This document shows positions 16,821-26,455 of a stretch of 64,000 nucleotides of DNA, one piece after another. The stretch's first letter is position 1; the number at the start of each line of letters is the position of its first letter. This DNA is from Bacteroidales bacterium (GTDB lineage: Bacteria; Bacteroidota; Bacteroidia; Bacteroidales; UBA932). The stretch lies in assembly GCA_017469425.1 (NCBI GenBank), contig JAFUGJ010000089.1, positions 1 to 64,000 of the forward strand, written 5' to 3'. A program made the position numbers and the translations under genes. Under the pieces are notes generated by a model. That model saw nothing but the letters and a program-made list of their open reading frames with translations, had not been told where the DNA came from and did no database searches.

Positions 16821-19800
16821 ATGTTCAAAACAAGGCTTGCAGCTTTGCTGATGGTGTTCATTTCATTGTCGGCTGCTGCTCAGAACAAAGTGGTGAAGGG
16901 TATTGTTTCCGACTCTGAGGGCCCGCTTATCGGCGCATCGGTCGTAATCAAAGGAACCACCCAGGGAACCACTACTGGTATCGACGGTGACTACAGCATC
17001 GCGGTTCCCAACAATGCAACAATCCTAGTCTTCTCCTACATCGGCTACAAGAGCGAAGAAGTGCCCGTCGGCAAGACCCGGGAAATCAATGTTACACTCA
17101 AGACGGACGAGACCTTCCTCGATGATGTAGTCGTGGTCGGTTACGGTACACAGACCAAATCGCATCTCACCGGTTCAATTTCCAAGATTGAAGGTGACGG
17201 AGCGCTCATTGACATGCCGGTTTCCGATGTGGCTACCGCCTTGCAGGGCCAGGTTGCCGGTCTGAGCATCAACAACATTACCTCGGAGGTCGGCGTTTCT
17301 CCTACCATCCGCGTGCGCGGCACCGGCTCCATCTCCGCCGACAGTTCACCTCTCATCATAGTGGACGGCTATCCAGTGCCCGACGGCCTTTCCATGGTGA
17401 ACGCGTCCGACATCAAGTCCATTGAAATCCTGAAAGATGCTGCATCGGCCGCCATTTACGGGTCGCGTGCGGCCAACGGTGTAATCATGATTACCACCAA
17501 AGGCGGAAAGGCTGATGAGCCTCGCTATTCCGTGAAGGTTTATCAGGGCATGAAATACGCATACAAGCTTCACGACCTGCTCACAGCCACCGAATATATG
17601 CAACTTCAGGAGTTTGAGGCTTCCGTAGGAGGCCCTGCCGTAAAGGGGCAGGACCGTGCAGCCGCATGGGTGGAGAAGAATATCGGCTCCACCGACTGGC
17701 AGCGCGAAGGCTTACGCGATTTCACAGGCATCACCAACGCCCAGTTCAGCGTGTCCGGCGGTCGCAAGGCAATGCGCTACTACACCTCTGCATCCTATAC
17801 CAGGGATCAGGGTATCATGCTCCAGAACTCGGTGAACAAGCTTTCAGTGCGCACCCGCCTTGATGTGGACCTCACTTCCAAGGTGCGCTTCGGCTACAAC
17901 ATTTCGGGCAATTATTCCAAGTCCGAGCGCCCGCGCAACAATTTTATCGACTTCTACCGTACTCCTTCGTTCCTTCCCGTGAAGCATAACGACTGGACTA
18001 CCGCCTTTACCGGAGGATACACCGGATTCGCCCGAGGCAGCCACTTCAATCAGATTACCACCCCTACCGGCGACCCCGACTCCTACGGCAATCCCACCTG
18101 GGACAATAAAGTGAGTCCTTTCAACTCCGCCAACAACAACCCCAAGAGCGTGATGGCCAACACCGAGCGCTGGAGCGAATCCATGTCCGGCCTCGGCAAT
18201 GCGTATCTGGAAATTACCCTTGCCAAGGGGTTGACTTTCAAGACTTCCGACGGTTTCAACCTGCGCTACAGCCCCTCCTACACCTATGAGAACATGAACG
18301 CACTCAAGGACGGAACTCCCAGCGAAGCCACTTTCAACAGCACCCTCTATGTCGATTTGCTCAGCGAGAACACCCTTAACTACAATCTCGTACAGGGCCG
18401 CCACCGCTTGGACCTGCTTGCAGGTTACACTGTAGAAAAGACCCGCGTGCAGAGAGTTTCCCTTGACGGTACCGGCTTCCCTACGGACGACATTCATACA
18501 CTGAATGCAGCAACTGTATTTTCCCTTGCCGCCAACAATAACGGCAACGGTTCCGGCACAGGAACATTCCGCTATCCCGACAAGATACTGGAATCCGCCC
18601 TCGCCCGCGCTACCTACAGCTATGCTGACAAATACTTGTTTTCAGCATCGCTTCGACTCGACCGTTCGTCGCTATTCACCAAGGGCAACCGCAATGCATG
18701 GTTCCCCTCCGTATCCGCAGGCTGGCGTGTTTCGCAGGAACCCTGGATGCGTGAAATCGACTGGATCAACACCCTCAAGCTCAGGGCTTCGTACGGCGTG
18801 ACCGGCAACAACAATGTGAACTACTACTCCGCACTCGAAGTGCTCGGAGGAGCCAACTATGTGACCGGCGCCGGTAATGGCAGCCTGGTTTCCGGAACCG
18901 CCAACAATTCCACTACGCTCGCGAATGCCGACATCACCTGGGAACAGACCGACGAGTTCAATCTCGGTTTCGACCTCAGCGTGCTGCGCAACCGCATCAA
19001 CCTCTCGGTCGATACATACTATTCCATCACCAGGGCCCTCCTCTTCGAGCAGCCTACCCAGTCGTTCACCGGCTTTACCAAGTATTGGAACAACATAGGC
19101 CGGGTGCGCAATTCCGGCGTGGAACTTCAGCTCAATACGCTCAATGTCAAGAAGCGCCGCTTCACCTGGTCGAGCGACTTCAACATCTCCTTCACCCGCA
19201 ACAAACTGCTTGAAATCGGCGGCGAACGCGAAGTGATTACCCAGGGTGAACGCAGCGAGAATTACATCGCTCGCGTTGGCGATCCTCTTATCCAGTATTA
19301 TGGATTCAAGACCGACGGAGTGTGGAACACCACCGCTGAAATCCAGTCGAATCCCCATTTTGCGGCAGATGTGCCCGGCGGACTTCGCATCGTGGATACC
19401 AGTGGCGACGGCGTGCTGGGTGACGACGACCGCGTAGCTCTCGGGAATCCCTATCCTGCATTCTCCTACGGCCTCACCAACACCATCAAGTTCGGCAAGT
19501 TCGACTTTTCGGTGCTCATCCAGGGAGTTGCCGGAGTGACTGTATTCAACGGCGATGTTTACTACAACGAATCGCACAAATACAATACCGCATATCTTAA
19601 GAACCGCTGGGTCAGCGCCGACTATCCCGGCAACGGCAAGGTTCCCTACATGAAAGTGGGCTACGACATGCTTCTTACCGACTATCCTCTGCAGAACGGC
19701 TCCTACATCAGCCTTCGGAATGTGGCCATGGGCTACACCTTCGACAGCAAGGACCTCCGGGGCAGGCTCAGCGGACTGAGGGTCTATCTTACCGGCCAGA

Positions 19801-19955
19801 ACCTCGCATACATCTGGAGCAAGGACTACAAGGGCGTGAACCCCGAGTCCAGGATGACTTCCGGCAACTACTCTTCGCCAATGATTTCGGGTTATCAGCG
19901 TGGCGGATTCCCCATCACTTCCACCATTACCCTGGGTCTTGATGTCAAATTCTAA
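16821..19955 (+). CDS. SusC-type TonB-dependent outer-membrane transporter (alginate locus)
   Basis: 1044 residues. Signal peptide (LLMVFISLSAAAQ), a carboxypeptidase-D-like domain (KGIVSDSEGPLIGASVVIKG, residues 26-105), TonB box-like DDVVVVGYGTQ, plug domain with IRVRGTGSISADSSPLIIVDG and SIEILKDAASAAIYGSRAANGV, then a 22-strand barrel ending in LGLDVKF. It imports oligosaccharides with the SusD partner encoded 15 bases downstream. As first gene behind the operator-bearing promoter it heads the alginate operon. Alginate oligomers are the inferred cargo, from the lyases downstream. Confidence 0.95.
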   Translation: MFKTRLAALLMVFISLSAAAQNKVVKGIVSDSEGPLIGASVVIKGTTQGTTTGIDGDYSIAVPNNATILVFSYIGYKSEEVPVGKTREINVTLKTDETFLDDVVVVGYGTQTKSHLTGSISKIEGDGALIDMPVSDVATALQGQVAGLSINNITSEVGVSPTIRVRGTGSISADSSPLIIVDGYPVPDGLSMVNASDIKSIEILKDAASAAIYGSRAANGVIMITTKGGKADEPRYSVKVYQGMKYAYKLHDLLTATEYMQLQEFEASVGGPAVKGQDRAAAWVEKNIGSTDWQREGLRDFTGITNAQFSVSGGRKAMRYYTSASYTRDQGIMLQNSVNKLSVRTRLDVDLTSKVRFGYNISGNYSKSERPRNNFIDFYRTPSFLPVKHNDWTTAFTGGYTGFARGSHFNQITTPTGDPDSYGNPTWDNKVSPFNSANNNPKSVMANTERWSESMSGLGNAYLEITLAKGLTFKTSDGFNLRYSPSYTYENMNALKDGTPSEATFNSTLYVDLLSENTLNYNLVQGRHRLDLLAGYTVEKTRVQRVSLDGTGFPTDDIHTLNAATVFSLAANNNGNGSGTGTFRYPDKILESALARATYSYADKYLFSASLRLDRSSLFTKGNRNAWFPSVSAGWRVSQEPWMREIDWINTLKLRASYGVTGNNNVNYYSALEVLGGANYVTGAGNGSLVSGTANNSTTLANADITWEQTDEFNLGFDLSVLRNRINLSVDTYYSITRALLFEQPTQSFTGFTKYWNNIGRVRNSGVELQLNTLNVKKRRFTWSSDFNISFTRNKLLEIGGEREVITQGERSENYIARVGDPLIQYYGFKTDGVWNTTAEIQSNPHFAADVPGGLRIVDTSGDGVLGDDDRVALGNPYPAFSYGLTNTIKFGKFDFSVLIQGVAGVTVFNGDVYYNESHKYNTAYLKNRWVSADYPGNGKVPYMKVGYDMLLTDYPLQNGSYISLRNVAMGYTFDSKDLRGRLSGLRVYLTGQNLAYIWSKDYKGVNPESRMTSGNYSSPMISGYQRGGFPITSTITLGLDVKF

Positions 19956-19970
19956 ACAGGAGGATACGAT

Positions 19971-21479
19971 ATGAAAAAGAATATAATCATAGTCATTGCA
20001 GCATTGTTCGGCCTTAGCGCCTGCAATCTCGACCAGTATCCCTATTCCGAAGTCGCCGCCGACGAGTATGTGAAGGACGCTACCTCGGTGAACAACCTCG
20101 TGATAGGCATGTACAATGGTTTGTATGATGTCGTTTATAACGAATGGGCCATGACCGAACTGCGCAGCGACAATGCCCGCATGAGGGTGAACAACTCCAC
20201 CTCGCAGGATTCCAAGCTAATCGAACAGCTTGACCAGCTGGTTGTGCTCACTGCCAATTCCTGGGTCCAGGATTACTGGGATGCCCTTTATGTGGCCGTC
20301 AACCGCGCCAACACCGTGATTGCTAACCTCGATGTGGTTGAAGACGCACAGCAGCGTGCGCGTTTCGAGGGCGAGGCCCGCTTCATCCGCGCCTGGATGT
20401 ATTTCAATCTGGTGCGTCTTTGGGGCCCCGTGTTCGTTGTTACTTCCAAGACTGGCGCCGATGAAGCCCGCTACATGCAGCGCAGTCCTTCATCGGATGT
20501 CTGGGCGCTTATCGAGGAAGATCTGGAAGCGGTCGTGGATGAAGCGCTCCTTCCCGCAAGCATTCCTTCCAACGACCTGGGCCGCGCAGACCTCAAGGCT
20601 GCGAAAGCCCTGCTCGCAAAGGTTTACATGACCAGGTACAAGGCCGCAGATGCCAAGTATTCCACCGCGGCAAATCTGCTGAAGGAAGTGCTTGACGAAT
20701 GCGGCGATCCCACCACGGGGGCCCAGCTGGTGCCCTATGCCGATGTGTTCGACAAGGCCAACGAAGGTAATGCCGAAATCATCCTCGCGGTGCGCTACCG
20801 CAGCGGCAATCTCGGCATCGGTTCTCCTTTCACCACGCTCTACGCTCCCATCAATAACGGCGGCAATGTGGCGATAGGCTCTCCCAAGCACTATAATTAT
20901 CCGAGCGACAACATCATATCCGCATTCGATGCCAATCCCGGCGACCTGCGAAAGGATGTCTGCCTTCAGACCAGCTATTTCAACGCCACCACCGGCACCC
21001 TGGTTGATAATGCCAACGCCCGTTATTGCAGCAAGTTCATCGATCCGGACATGACGAGCGAATGGGATGCCGAGAACGACTTCCCCATCATCCGTCTTGC
21101 CGATGTATTGCTTCTCTATGCAGAGGCCCGCAACGAACTCGAAGGCCCTTCTGCCGAAGCCCTCTCCCGTCTCAATGCTGTGCGTGAGCGTGCCGGCATC
21201 CCCGCATATTCCCTCGGCGACCTGCCTTCCAAATACGCTTTCCGCCAGGCTGTGAGGGAAGAGCGCAGGCTTGAACTCGCTTTCGAGAACCAGCGTTTCT
21301 TCGACCTTCTCCGCTGGGGAACCGCGGTTTCCACCATCAATGCGTTCCTCGCCGGAGAACCCTTCTATGCCGCATACGACTATGTGGTGAATCCCATCTC
21401 CGAGTGGCAGACCCTGCTGCCCATCCCGGTGTCCGTAATCAATATCAACAAGAGTGTAGCTCAGAACCCCGGCTATTGA
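19971..21479 (+). CDS. SusD/RagB-type surface glycan-binding lipoprotein (alginate locus)
   Basis: 502 residues, lipobox LFGLSAC at residues 12-18. The TPR-like SusD fold is shown by RFEGEARFIRAWMYFNLVRLWGPV in the first half and AVREERRLELAFENQRFFDLLRWG plus LLPIPVSVININ at the C-terminus, both hallmarks of RagB/SusD. It forms the lid over the SusC channel. Confidence 0.95.
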   Translation: MKKNIIIVIAALFGLSACNLDQYPYSEVAADEYVKDATSVNNLVIGMYNGLYDVVYNEWAMTELRSDNARMRVNNSTSQDSKLIEQLDQLVVLTANSWVQDYWDALYVAVNRANTVIANLDVVEDAQQRARFEGEARFIRAWMYFNLVRLWGPVFVVTSKTGADEARYMQRSPSSDVWALIEEDLEAVVDEALLPASIPSNDLGRADLKAAKALLAKVYMTRYKAADAKYSTAANLLKEVLDECGDPTTGAQLVPYADVFDKANEGNAEIILAVRYRSGNLGIGSPFTTLYAPINNGGNVAIGSPKHYNYPSDNIISAFDANPGDLRKDVCLQTSYFNATTGTLVDNANARYCSKFIDPDMTSEWDAENDFPIIRLADVLLLYAEARNELEGPSAEALSRLNAVRERAGIPAYSLGDLPSKYAFRQAVREERRLELAFENQRFFDLLRWGTAVSTINAFLAGEPFYAAYDYVVNPISEWQTLLPIPVSVININKSVAQNPGY

Positions 21480-21480
21480 T

Positions 21481-23175
21481 ATGAAAAAGTTAGGTTTATA
21501 TATATTGGCAGCCGTTGCCTTCGTTGCAGCGGCATGCGACCAGACCAATGTGGACGAGGTGGTGCCTTCCGCCCCGGTAATCGAATCCTTCTCTCCCGAA
21601 ACGGCTCCCGTAGGTGCGGTGATTACCGTTAACGGCTCCTTCCTGAACGATGTGACCGAAGCCTATATCGGCGATGTGGCAGTCGGTTTCGCGGAGAAGA
21701 TTTCCGACACCAGGCTCACCCTCAAGGTTGCCAACGGAGTGACTTCCGGCAACATCGTGCTTGTGAACGACCTCGGAAGGGGAGTGTCGCAGAATGTGTT
21801 CAACTGCTCCTTCACCGTTCCCACCATCGCAGCTTCCCTGCTTCAGGAGAGTGCCGAGATGGGTTCGGAAGTGCTCATCAGCGGAAGCGGCCTCAGCGCC
21901 GTCACCACCGTGCTCTTTACTGCGGAAGGCTACACCGAAGGCCATAAGGCCGAGATAGTGGTGGCATCCGACGACGAGCTCGTGGTGAAGGTTCCCTATG
22001 TTGAAGAGGCCGACGCTTCCATCACCCTCGGGTACTTCAACGGCAGCAGCGAGGTTTTCACTTCCCTCAGCGGAGCTCCCGGCATAAAGGTCATACGCTA
22101 TGTGCCCAAGTTCGACGCCTACACTTTCGAGCGTACCGCTGTGGGCAAGAGCATAACACTCACAGGAGAATACCTGAACAATGTGGAAAAGGTTCTGGTA
22201 GGCGAATTCGAGGCACCCATTTTCAAGGAACCTTCCAAACTCAGCTTTACCATCCCCGCAGGCGATTTTGAAGACGGCGAGACTACCGTGAGCCTTAGCG
22301 CCGTGTATTTCGAAGGCAACGAAAGCATCACCTTGGCCGAGTCCTTCGTGGTGTATGTGCCTTTTGTGAAGTTCTGGGAGAATGCGCGTACCTGGGCGCA
22401 GGGCCGTACCGAGAAGAATGAATATGTATCGTTCTTCTCTCCCGAGACCGGCATCGCCTACGAAAACTCCAAGTGGAAGGATGTGCTTGACCCCATTGCA
22501 ATGAAGTACCAGAATGCACAGTGGGATGCGGCAAACACTCCCAAGGCAGGTGTGGTATCCGACGAGGAATACGACTCTGTGGTGCCCTACTTCTTCATTT
22601 CTGCAGTGAGCGGAAATGTGCTGCAGGTAAATTCTCCCGCCAACTCCAACAGCCAGCTGAAGAACTTCTACACTGCCGCCACCGGAACTCCCGCCAACGA
22701 CTACCGCGTGCCCGGCAGCAACAACAATATGCCCGGCACTCCCATCCTCGCCTTCCGTTACCTGAACCCCGACGCATCCTCCGATGCCGAAAAGGCCCTT
22801 GCTGCCAAGGTGGTGGCGGGCAGCATCGACAATATCAATGAGGAACTGTTCCCCATCGATGTCAACGCCGGCACCATAGCGGGAATCTCGGTATCTTCGC
22901 TCGCAGGCGCCATCAAATCCGACAAATGGTGCAGCCGCCAGATTACCGACCTTGTGGATGAGGACGGCTACAAGCTGGATGCGGTCTTCCTCGTTGCTTA
23001 CTACTACAACAACGGCTACATCAAGGAAACTCCTGCCAAAAACATCCGCCGCCTGGGCTTCCTGCACATCACCGGCATCGACTGGGGCATCTACAACGCC
23101 CAGAATTACGGATCGTCGCGCGTGACCTTCAACTTCTACTGGCAGAAGTACGATTATGACTATTCCAAACTTTAA
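21481..23175 (+). CDS. TIG/IPT-domain surface lipoprotein, SusE/F position, first of two
   Basis: 564 residues, lipobox VAAAC at residues 15-19. Three TIG/IPT-like domains follow: about 33-115 (IESFSPETAPVGAVITVNG), 117-200 (MGSEVLISGSGLSAVTTVLF) and 208-300 (VGKSITLTGEYLNNVEKVLVG). The remaining 260 residues form a separate domain with VVPYFFISAVSG, LQVNSPANSNSQLKNF and an aromatic C-terminus (FNFYWQKYDYDY). The position right after susD suggests a surface glycan-binding protein. The C-terminal domain has a counterpart in the next gene. No recognised CAZy module could be assigned. Confidence 0.8.
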   Translation: MKKLGLYILAAVAFVAAACDQTNVDEVVPSAPVIESFSPETAPVGAVITVNGSFLNDVTEAYIGDVAVGFAEKISDTRLTLKVANGVTSGNIVLVNDLGRGVSQNVFNCSFTVPTIAASLLQESAEMGSEVLISGSGLSAVTTVLFTAEGYTEGHKAEIVVASDDELVVKVPYVEEADASITLGYFNGSSEVFTSLSGAPGIKVIRYVPKFDAYTFERTAVGKSITLTGEYLNNVEKVLVGEFEAPIFKEPSKLSFTIPAGDFEDGETTVSLSAVYFEGNESITLAESFVVYVPFVKFWENARTWAQGRTEKNEYVSFFSPETGIAYENSKWKDVLDPIAMKYQNAQWDAANTPKAGVVSDEEYDSVVPYFFISAVSGNVLQVNSPANSNSQLKNFYTAATGTPANDYRVPGSNNNMPGTPILAFRYLNPDASSDAEKALAAKVVAGSIDNINEELFPIDVNAGTIAGISVSSLAGAIKSDKWCSRQITDLVDEDGYKLDAVFLVAYYYNNGYIKETPAKNIRRLGFLHITGIDWGIYNAQNYGSSRVTFNFYWQKYDYDYSKL

Positions 23176-25097
23176 TGCTCCGGAATATGAAGAAGATATT
23201 TAGCATACTTGCATTTGCGGCCCTTTTTGCCTTTGCCGCATGCGAAGACGAGGTGACACCCGCAGAGAACACCCCTGCGGTGAATGTCACTACGGAAAAG
23301 CTCAACCCCAATACCGATGAAAGCGGAACCGTGCGTGCCTATGTGGGCACTCAGGTAACCGCCCTCGGGCTCAATCTTGACAAGGTGGGCAAGGTGACCA
23401 TCGACGGACTCGACGCCACCATCGTCAGCCAGGAAATGAAGACTCTCGTTTTCGAGATTCCCGATATCGGCAAGGGCCAGCAGGACGACCCTTATATGGT
23501 TGACCTTGTCGTTTACGATGCCGATGCCACCACTCCTGTATTCAAATACGACTATTTCGTGACCATTCCAGTTACCGATGCGCTTGTGAGCGGCTTTGCT
23601 CCCGCTTCGGGAACCGTGGGAACGGTGGTTACCATCTCCGGACGCAATCTTGGGCAGGTAACTTCCGTAAGTTTCGGGGGAGTTGCCGTGAGCAGCTTCG
23701 TATCCCAGGAAGCCGATGCAGTCGAGGTGGCCGTGCCTCTGGTGAACACCGGCGAGGCTGACAGCGAAATCGACATTACCGCCGTCTGGAGCGGAGGCAT
23801 CCTTTCGTTCGCCTACAAGTTTACCCTCAGCTTGCCCAAGTTCGATCCTTATACCCAGGAAAGCCCTGCTCTGCTTGGCGATGAAGTAACCCTGACCGGC
23901 AAAAACCTTGACCTGGTGTCCGCAGTGAAGTGGGGCGACGAAACCCTGCTCATCTCCGACCAGGGCGCAGATGCCATCACCGTGAAGATTCCTACCGGAC
24001 TTGAGCAGCAGACTCCTGCAGTCGTAGCCAAGGCCCTCACCGCCGTGTATGGCGTATCCGCGGACCAGATTCTTGCCATTGCGGAAGCTTTCCGGATTGA
24101 CACCACCCCCGTCGGCCCTGCAGCGCCCGTATTTGCGAGCATCGCTCCCACCGACACCGGGTACGACAAGATTTTCCTCGGCAGGGAAGTCACGGTAAAG
24201 GGTGAAAATTTCGCATCCATAGAAAAATTCAAGATTGACGGAATCGAAGTTGCCCTCAACGGAGAGGCTACCGACATCGACGCCAGGTTCACCGTTCCCC
24301 GCACCATCACAGGCACTGCCAAGAAGCAGGTCAGCCTCGTTGCGGTGTGGAACGGCGGCAACGAGCTCGACTGCGGAGAGATTACCGTATATCCTTTCTT
24401 CTTCACCAAAGGGCTCAGGATTGGCATTGGCTCCAACTCCAAGAACACCTATCCCGACTATAACCGCGAGAATGCCTTCATACTTCTCGACGAAGGAAAG
24501 GTGATTTCGGTGGACGAGTTCAAATCTTCCAACATTGATCCGTTTGCACTCAGCGGAAGCAATACGGTGACACCTTCTGCCGGCAAGGTGGCTGGTTCGG
24601 AAACCGACTACTACAGCGTGCAGCCATACCTCTTCGCCATCAGCAACAGCGCCCACAAGCTGAGCTTCTGCAATCCGGCCAACACTGCAAACCAGCTCAA
24701 GTGCCACTTCGACTCCGACAAGAACGCCCTGCCTACCACATTCGGTACTCCCGTGATATACCTGCTGATTGTGACCGACGAGACTCTCAAGGCAAGTGTT
24801 TCCGACGGTACGCTCGATGACATTGCCACCAGCGTTGGCAAGGCGGGCTCCGGCGCTCCAGCCCTGGGCACCTCTGAGGGCAGCACATGGGTCAAGGGCA
24901 GCGTGCTTGGCCTTCAGTACACGAGCTACGATTACGCCAAGGACACCAAGAAGCCCGATACCGGACTTGCTGGCGTTCGCAAGGTGGGTTATGTGGTAGT
25001 GCGCGACATTACCTGCGCCGACCTCGCCACCGGCCTTGCAAACACCGACCGCGAAGGGTATATTGAGCTTGATCTATATTGGTCCAATGTATTATAG
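23175..25097 (+). CDS. TIG/IPT-domain surface lipoprotein, second of two
   Basis: 640 residues from the ATG at 23175, which overlaps the previous stop (TAATG). The ATG at 23187 gives an equally good lipoprotein signal (FAALFAFAAC). Four TIG-like repeats are visible at about 40-130, 135-215 (FAPASGTVGTVVTISGRNL), 215-315 (LLGDEVTLTGKNLDLV) and 320-410 (FLGREVTVKGENFASI). The C-terminal 230 residues resemble that of the upstream protein (VQPYLFAISN, LSFCNPANTANQLKCHF). It is probably a paralogous glycan-binding protein that extends the binding domain away from the membrane. It ends in TAG. Confidence 0.78.
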   Translation: MLRNMKKIFSILAFAALFAFAACEDEVTPAENTPAVNVTTEKLNPNTDESGTVRAYVGTQVTALGLNLDKVGKVTIDGLDATIVSQEMKTLVFEIPDIGKGQQDDPYMVDLVVYDADATTPVFKYDYFVTIPVTDALVSGFAPASGTVGTVVTISGRNLGQVTSVSFGGVAVSSFVSQEADAVEVAVPLVNTGEADSEIDITAVWSGGILSFAYKFTLSLPKFDPYTQESPALLGDEVTLTGKNLDLVSAVKWGDETLLISDQGADAITVKIPTGLEQQTPAVVAKALTAVYGVSADQILAIAEAFRIDTTPVGPAAPVFASIAPTDTGYDKIFLGREVTVKGENFASIEKFKIDGIEVALNGEATDIDARFTVPRTITGTAKKQVSLVAVWNGGNELDCGEITVYPFFFTKGLRIGIGSNSKNTYPDYNRENAFILLDEGKVISVDEFKSSNIDPFALSGSNTVTPSAGKVAGSETDYYSVQPYLFAISNSAHKLSFCNPANTANQLKCHFDSDKNALPTTFGTPVIYLLIVTDETLKASVSDGTLDDIATSVGKAGSGAPALGTSEGSTWVKGSVLGLQYTSYDYAKDTKKPDTGLAGVRKVGYVVVRDITCADLATGLANTDREGYIELDLYWSNVL

Positions 25098-25102
25098 GAA
25101 TA

Positions 25103-26455
25103 ATGCTGAAGTTCAATAAGTTGTTTGGCGTCATGGCACTCCTCCTGGTGGTCGGGTGCCACGACGCGTATTCTATCCCCAGGGTTCAGCCCGTTCATGG
25201 CGGAGCCGGTGAGGTGTTGGTGAAGGATGCCGAAACTTTCAGGACGGCGGTGAAAGCTGCGGTGCCGGGCACCGTGATAGTGTGGGCAGATGGAGAGTAT
25301 TCCGACATTTCTCTCAAACTCACTGCCGACGGAAGCGAAGAGTCTCCCGTCGTCCTCAGGGCGCAGACTCCCGGCAAGGTGGTGTTCAAGGGCCATTCCT
25401 CAATCCAGCTCCAGGGCAGCTGGCTCGTGGCTGAGGGCTTCAGCTTCACCAGCCTCGACACTTCCGTGAAGGGTTCGGTCCTCACATTTGCCAAAGGCTG
25501 TTCCAACTGCCGCATCTCGCATTGCAAGATTGACGGCAAAGGCAGCAGGGTTTCCGATGTGGATACCAAATGGGTGTCGATGTACGGGCAGTACAACGAG
25601 ATTTCTCACTGTACCTTCCTCGAAAAGAAGAATATGGGCTGCCTCCTCGTTGTTTGGATGGAGGACGGAATCGTGCCCTACCACACCATCTCCGACAACT
25701 ATTTCTACCGCCCTTATACCCATTACGACGAAAACGGCAAGGCGCGAAACGGCCAGGAAGCCATACGCATAGGAACAAGCGACTTTTCCATGAACGACGC
25801 TTTCTGTTATGTGAGCGGCAACTGGTTCTATCGCTGCAATGGCGAGAGGGCCGAAATCATTTCCAACAAGAGCTGCCACAATGTTTACGAGGAAAACCTC
25901 TTTGAGGAAGGGGAGGGAAGCCTTACCTTGCGACACGGCAACGACTGCACGGTGCGCGGCAACTATTTCCTTTCCGGAGGCAGGGGTGAAGTAGGCGGCG
26001 TGCGCATAATAGGGGAGAGGCATCTGGTTGAGGGCAATTGGTTCCTGAACCTCACGGGCAGCAACTACAAGGCTGCGCTCTGTGTGGTTACAGGCGAAAC
26101 CGGGGCGGCGCTCAACGGCTATTGGACAGCCATCGACTGCAAGGTCAAAGACAATTATTTCGTGGATTGCTACAGTGGTATAGTAGTTAATTACGGCGCC
26201 CGCAGTACCCAGGACAGTGCACCCGCGAACCTGCTGGTGAGCGGCAATACCCTTGTGTCGGGCAAGTCATCGATGAATCCTGTCATCGTGATGCCCGGAA
26301 CCCCACCCTCGGCTGTGATATGGGAATCCAATACTATATACGGGGGAAAGCAAAAGGGCGTCAGCCTCGGCACGGTGAAGGAAAAACCGGAAATCGTGCT
26401 GCCCACTGATGCCATCTCCAAGATAAGGAACAACGCAGGGATACAGTGGAAATGA
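25103..26455 (+). CDS. PL6 family alginate lyase, single-domain lipoprotein
   Basis: 450 residues from the ATG at 25103, lipobox LLLVVGC. A right-handed beta-helix with the PL6 (chondroitinase-B-like) motifs: NGQEAIRIGTS (calcium-site region), EIISNKS with catalytic Lys256 and LTLRHGN with catalytic Arg277. The 21-residue Lys-Arg spacing equals that recalled for AlyGC (Lys220/Arg241). It should cleave alginate, often MG or poly-M, by beta-elimination. Being a lipoprotein it may act at the cell surface or periplasm. It overlaps the next gene by four bases. Confidence 0.9.
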   Translation: MLKFNKLFGVMALLLVVGCHDAYSIPRVQPVHGGAGEVLVKDAETFRTAVKAAVPGTVIVWADGEYSDISLKLTADGSEESPVVLRAQTPGKVVFKGHSSIQLQGSWLVAEGFSFTSLDTSVKGSVLTFAKGCSNCRISHCKIDGKGSRVSDVDTKWVSMYGQYNEISHCTFLEKKNMGCLLVVWMEDGIVPYHTISDNYFYRPYTHYDENGKARNGQEAIRIGTSDFSMNDAFCYVSGNWFYRCNGERAEIISNKSCHNVYEENLFEEGEGSLTLRHGNDCTVRGNYFLSGGRGEVGGVRIIGERHLVEGNWFLNLTGSNYKAALCVVTGETGAALNGYWTAIDCKVKDNYFVDCYSGIVVNYGARSTQDSAPANLLVSGNTLVSGKSSMNPVIVMPGTPPSAVIWESNTIYGGKQKGVSLGTVKEKPEIVLPTDAISKIRNNAGIQWK

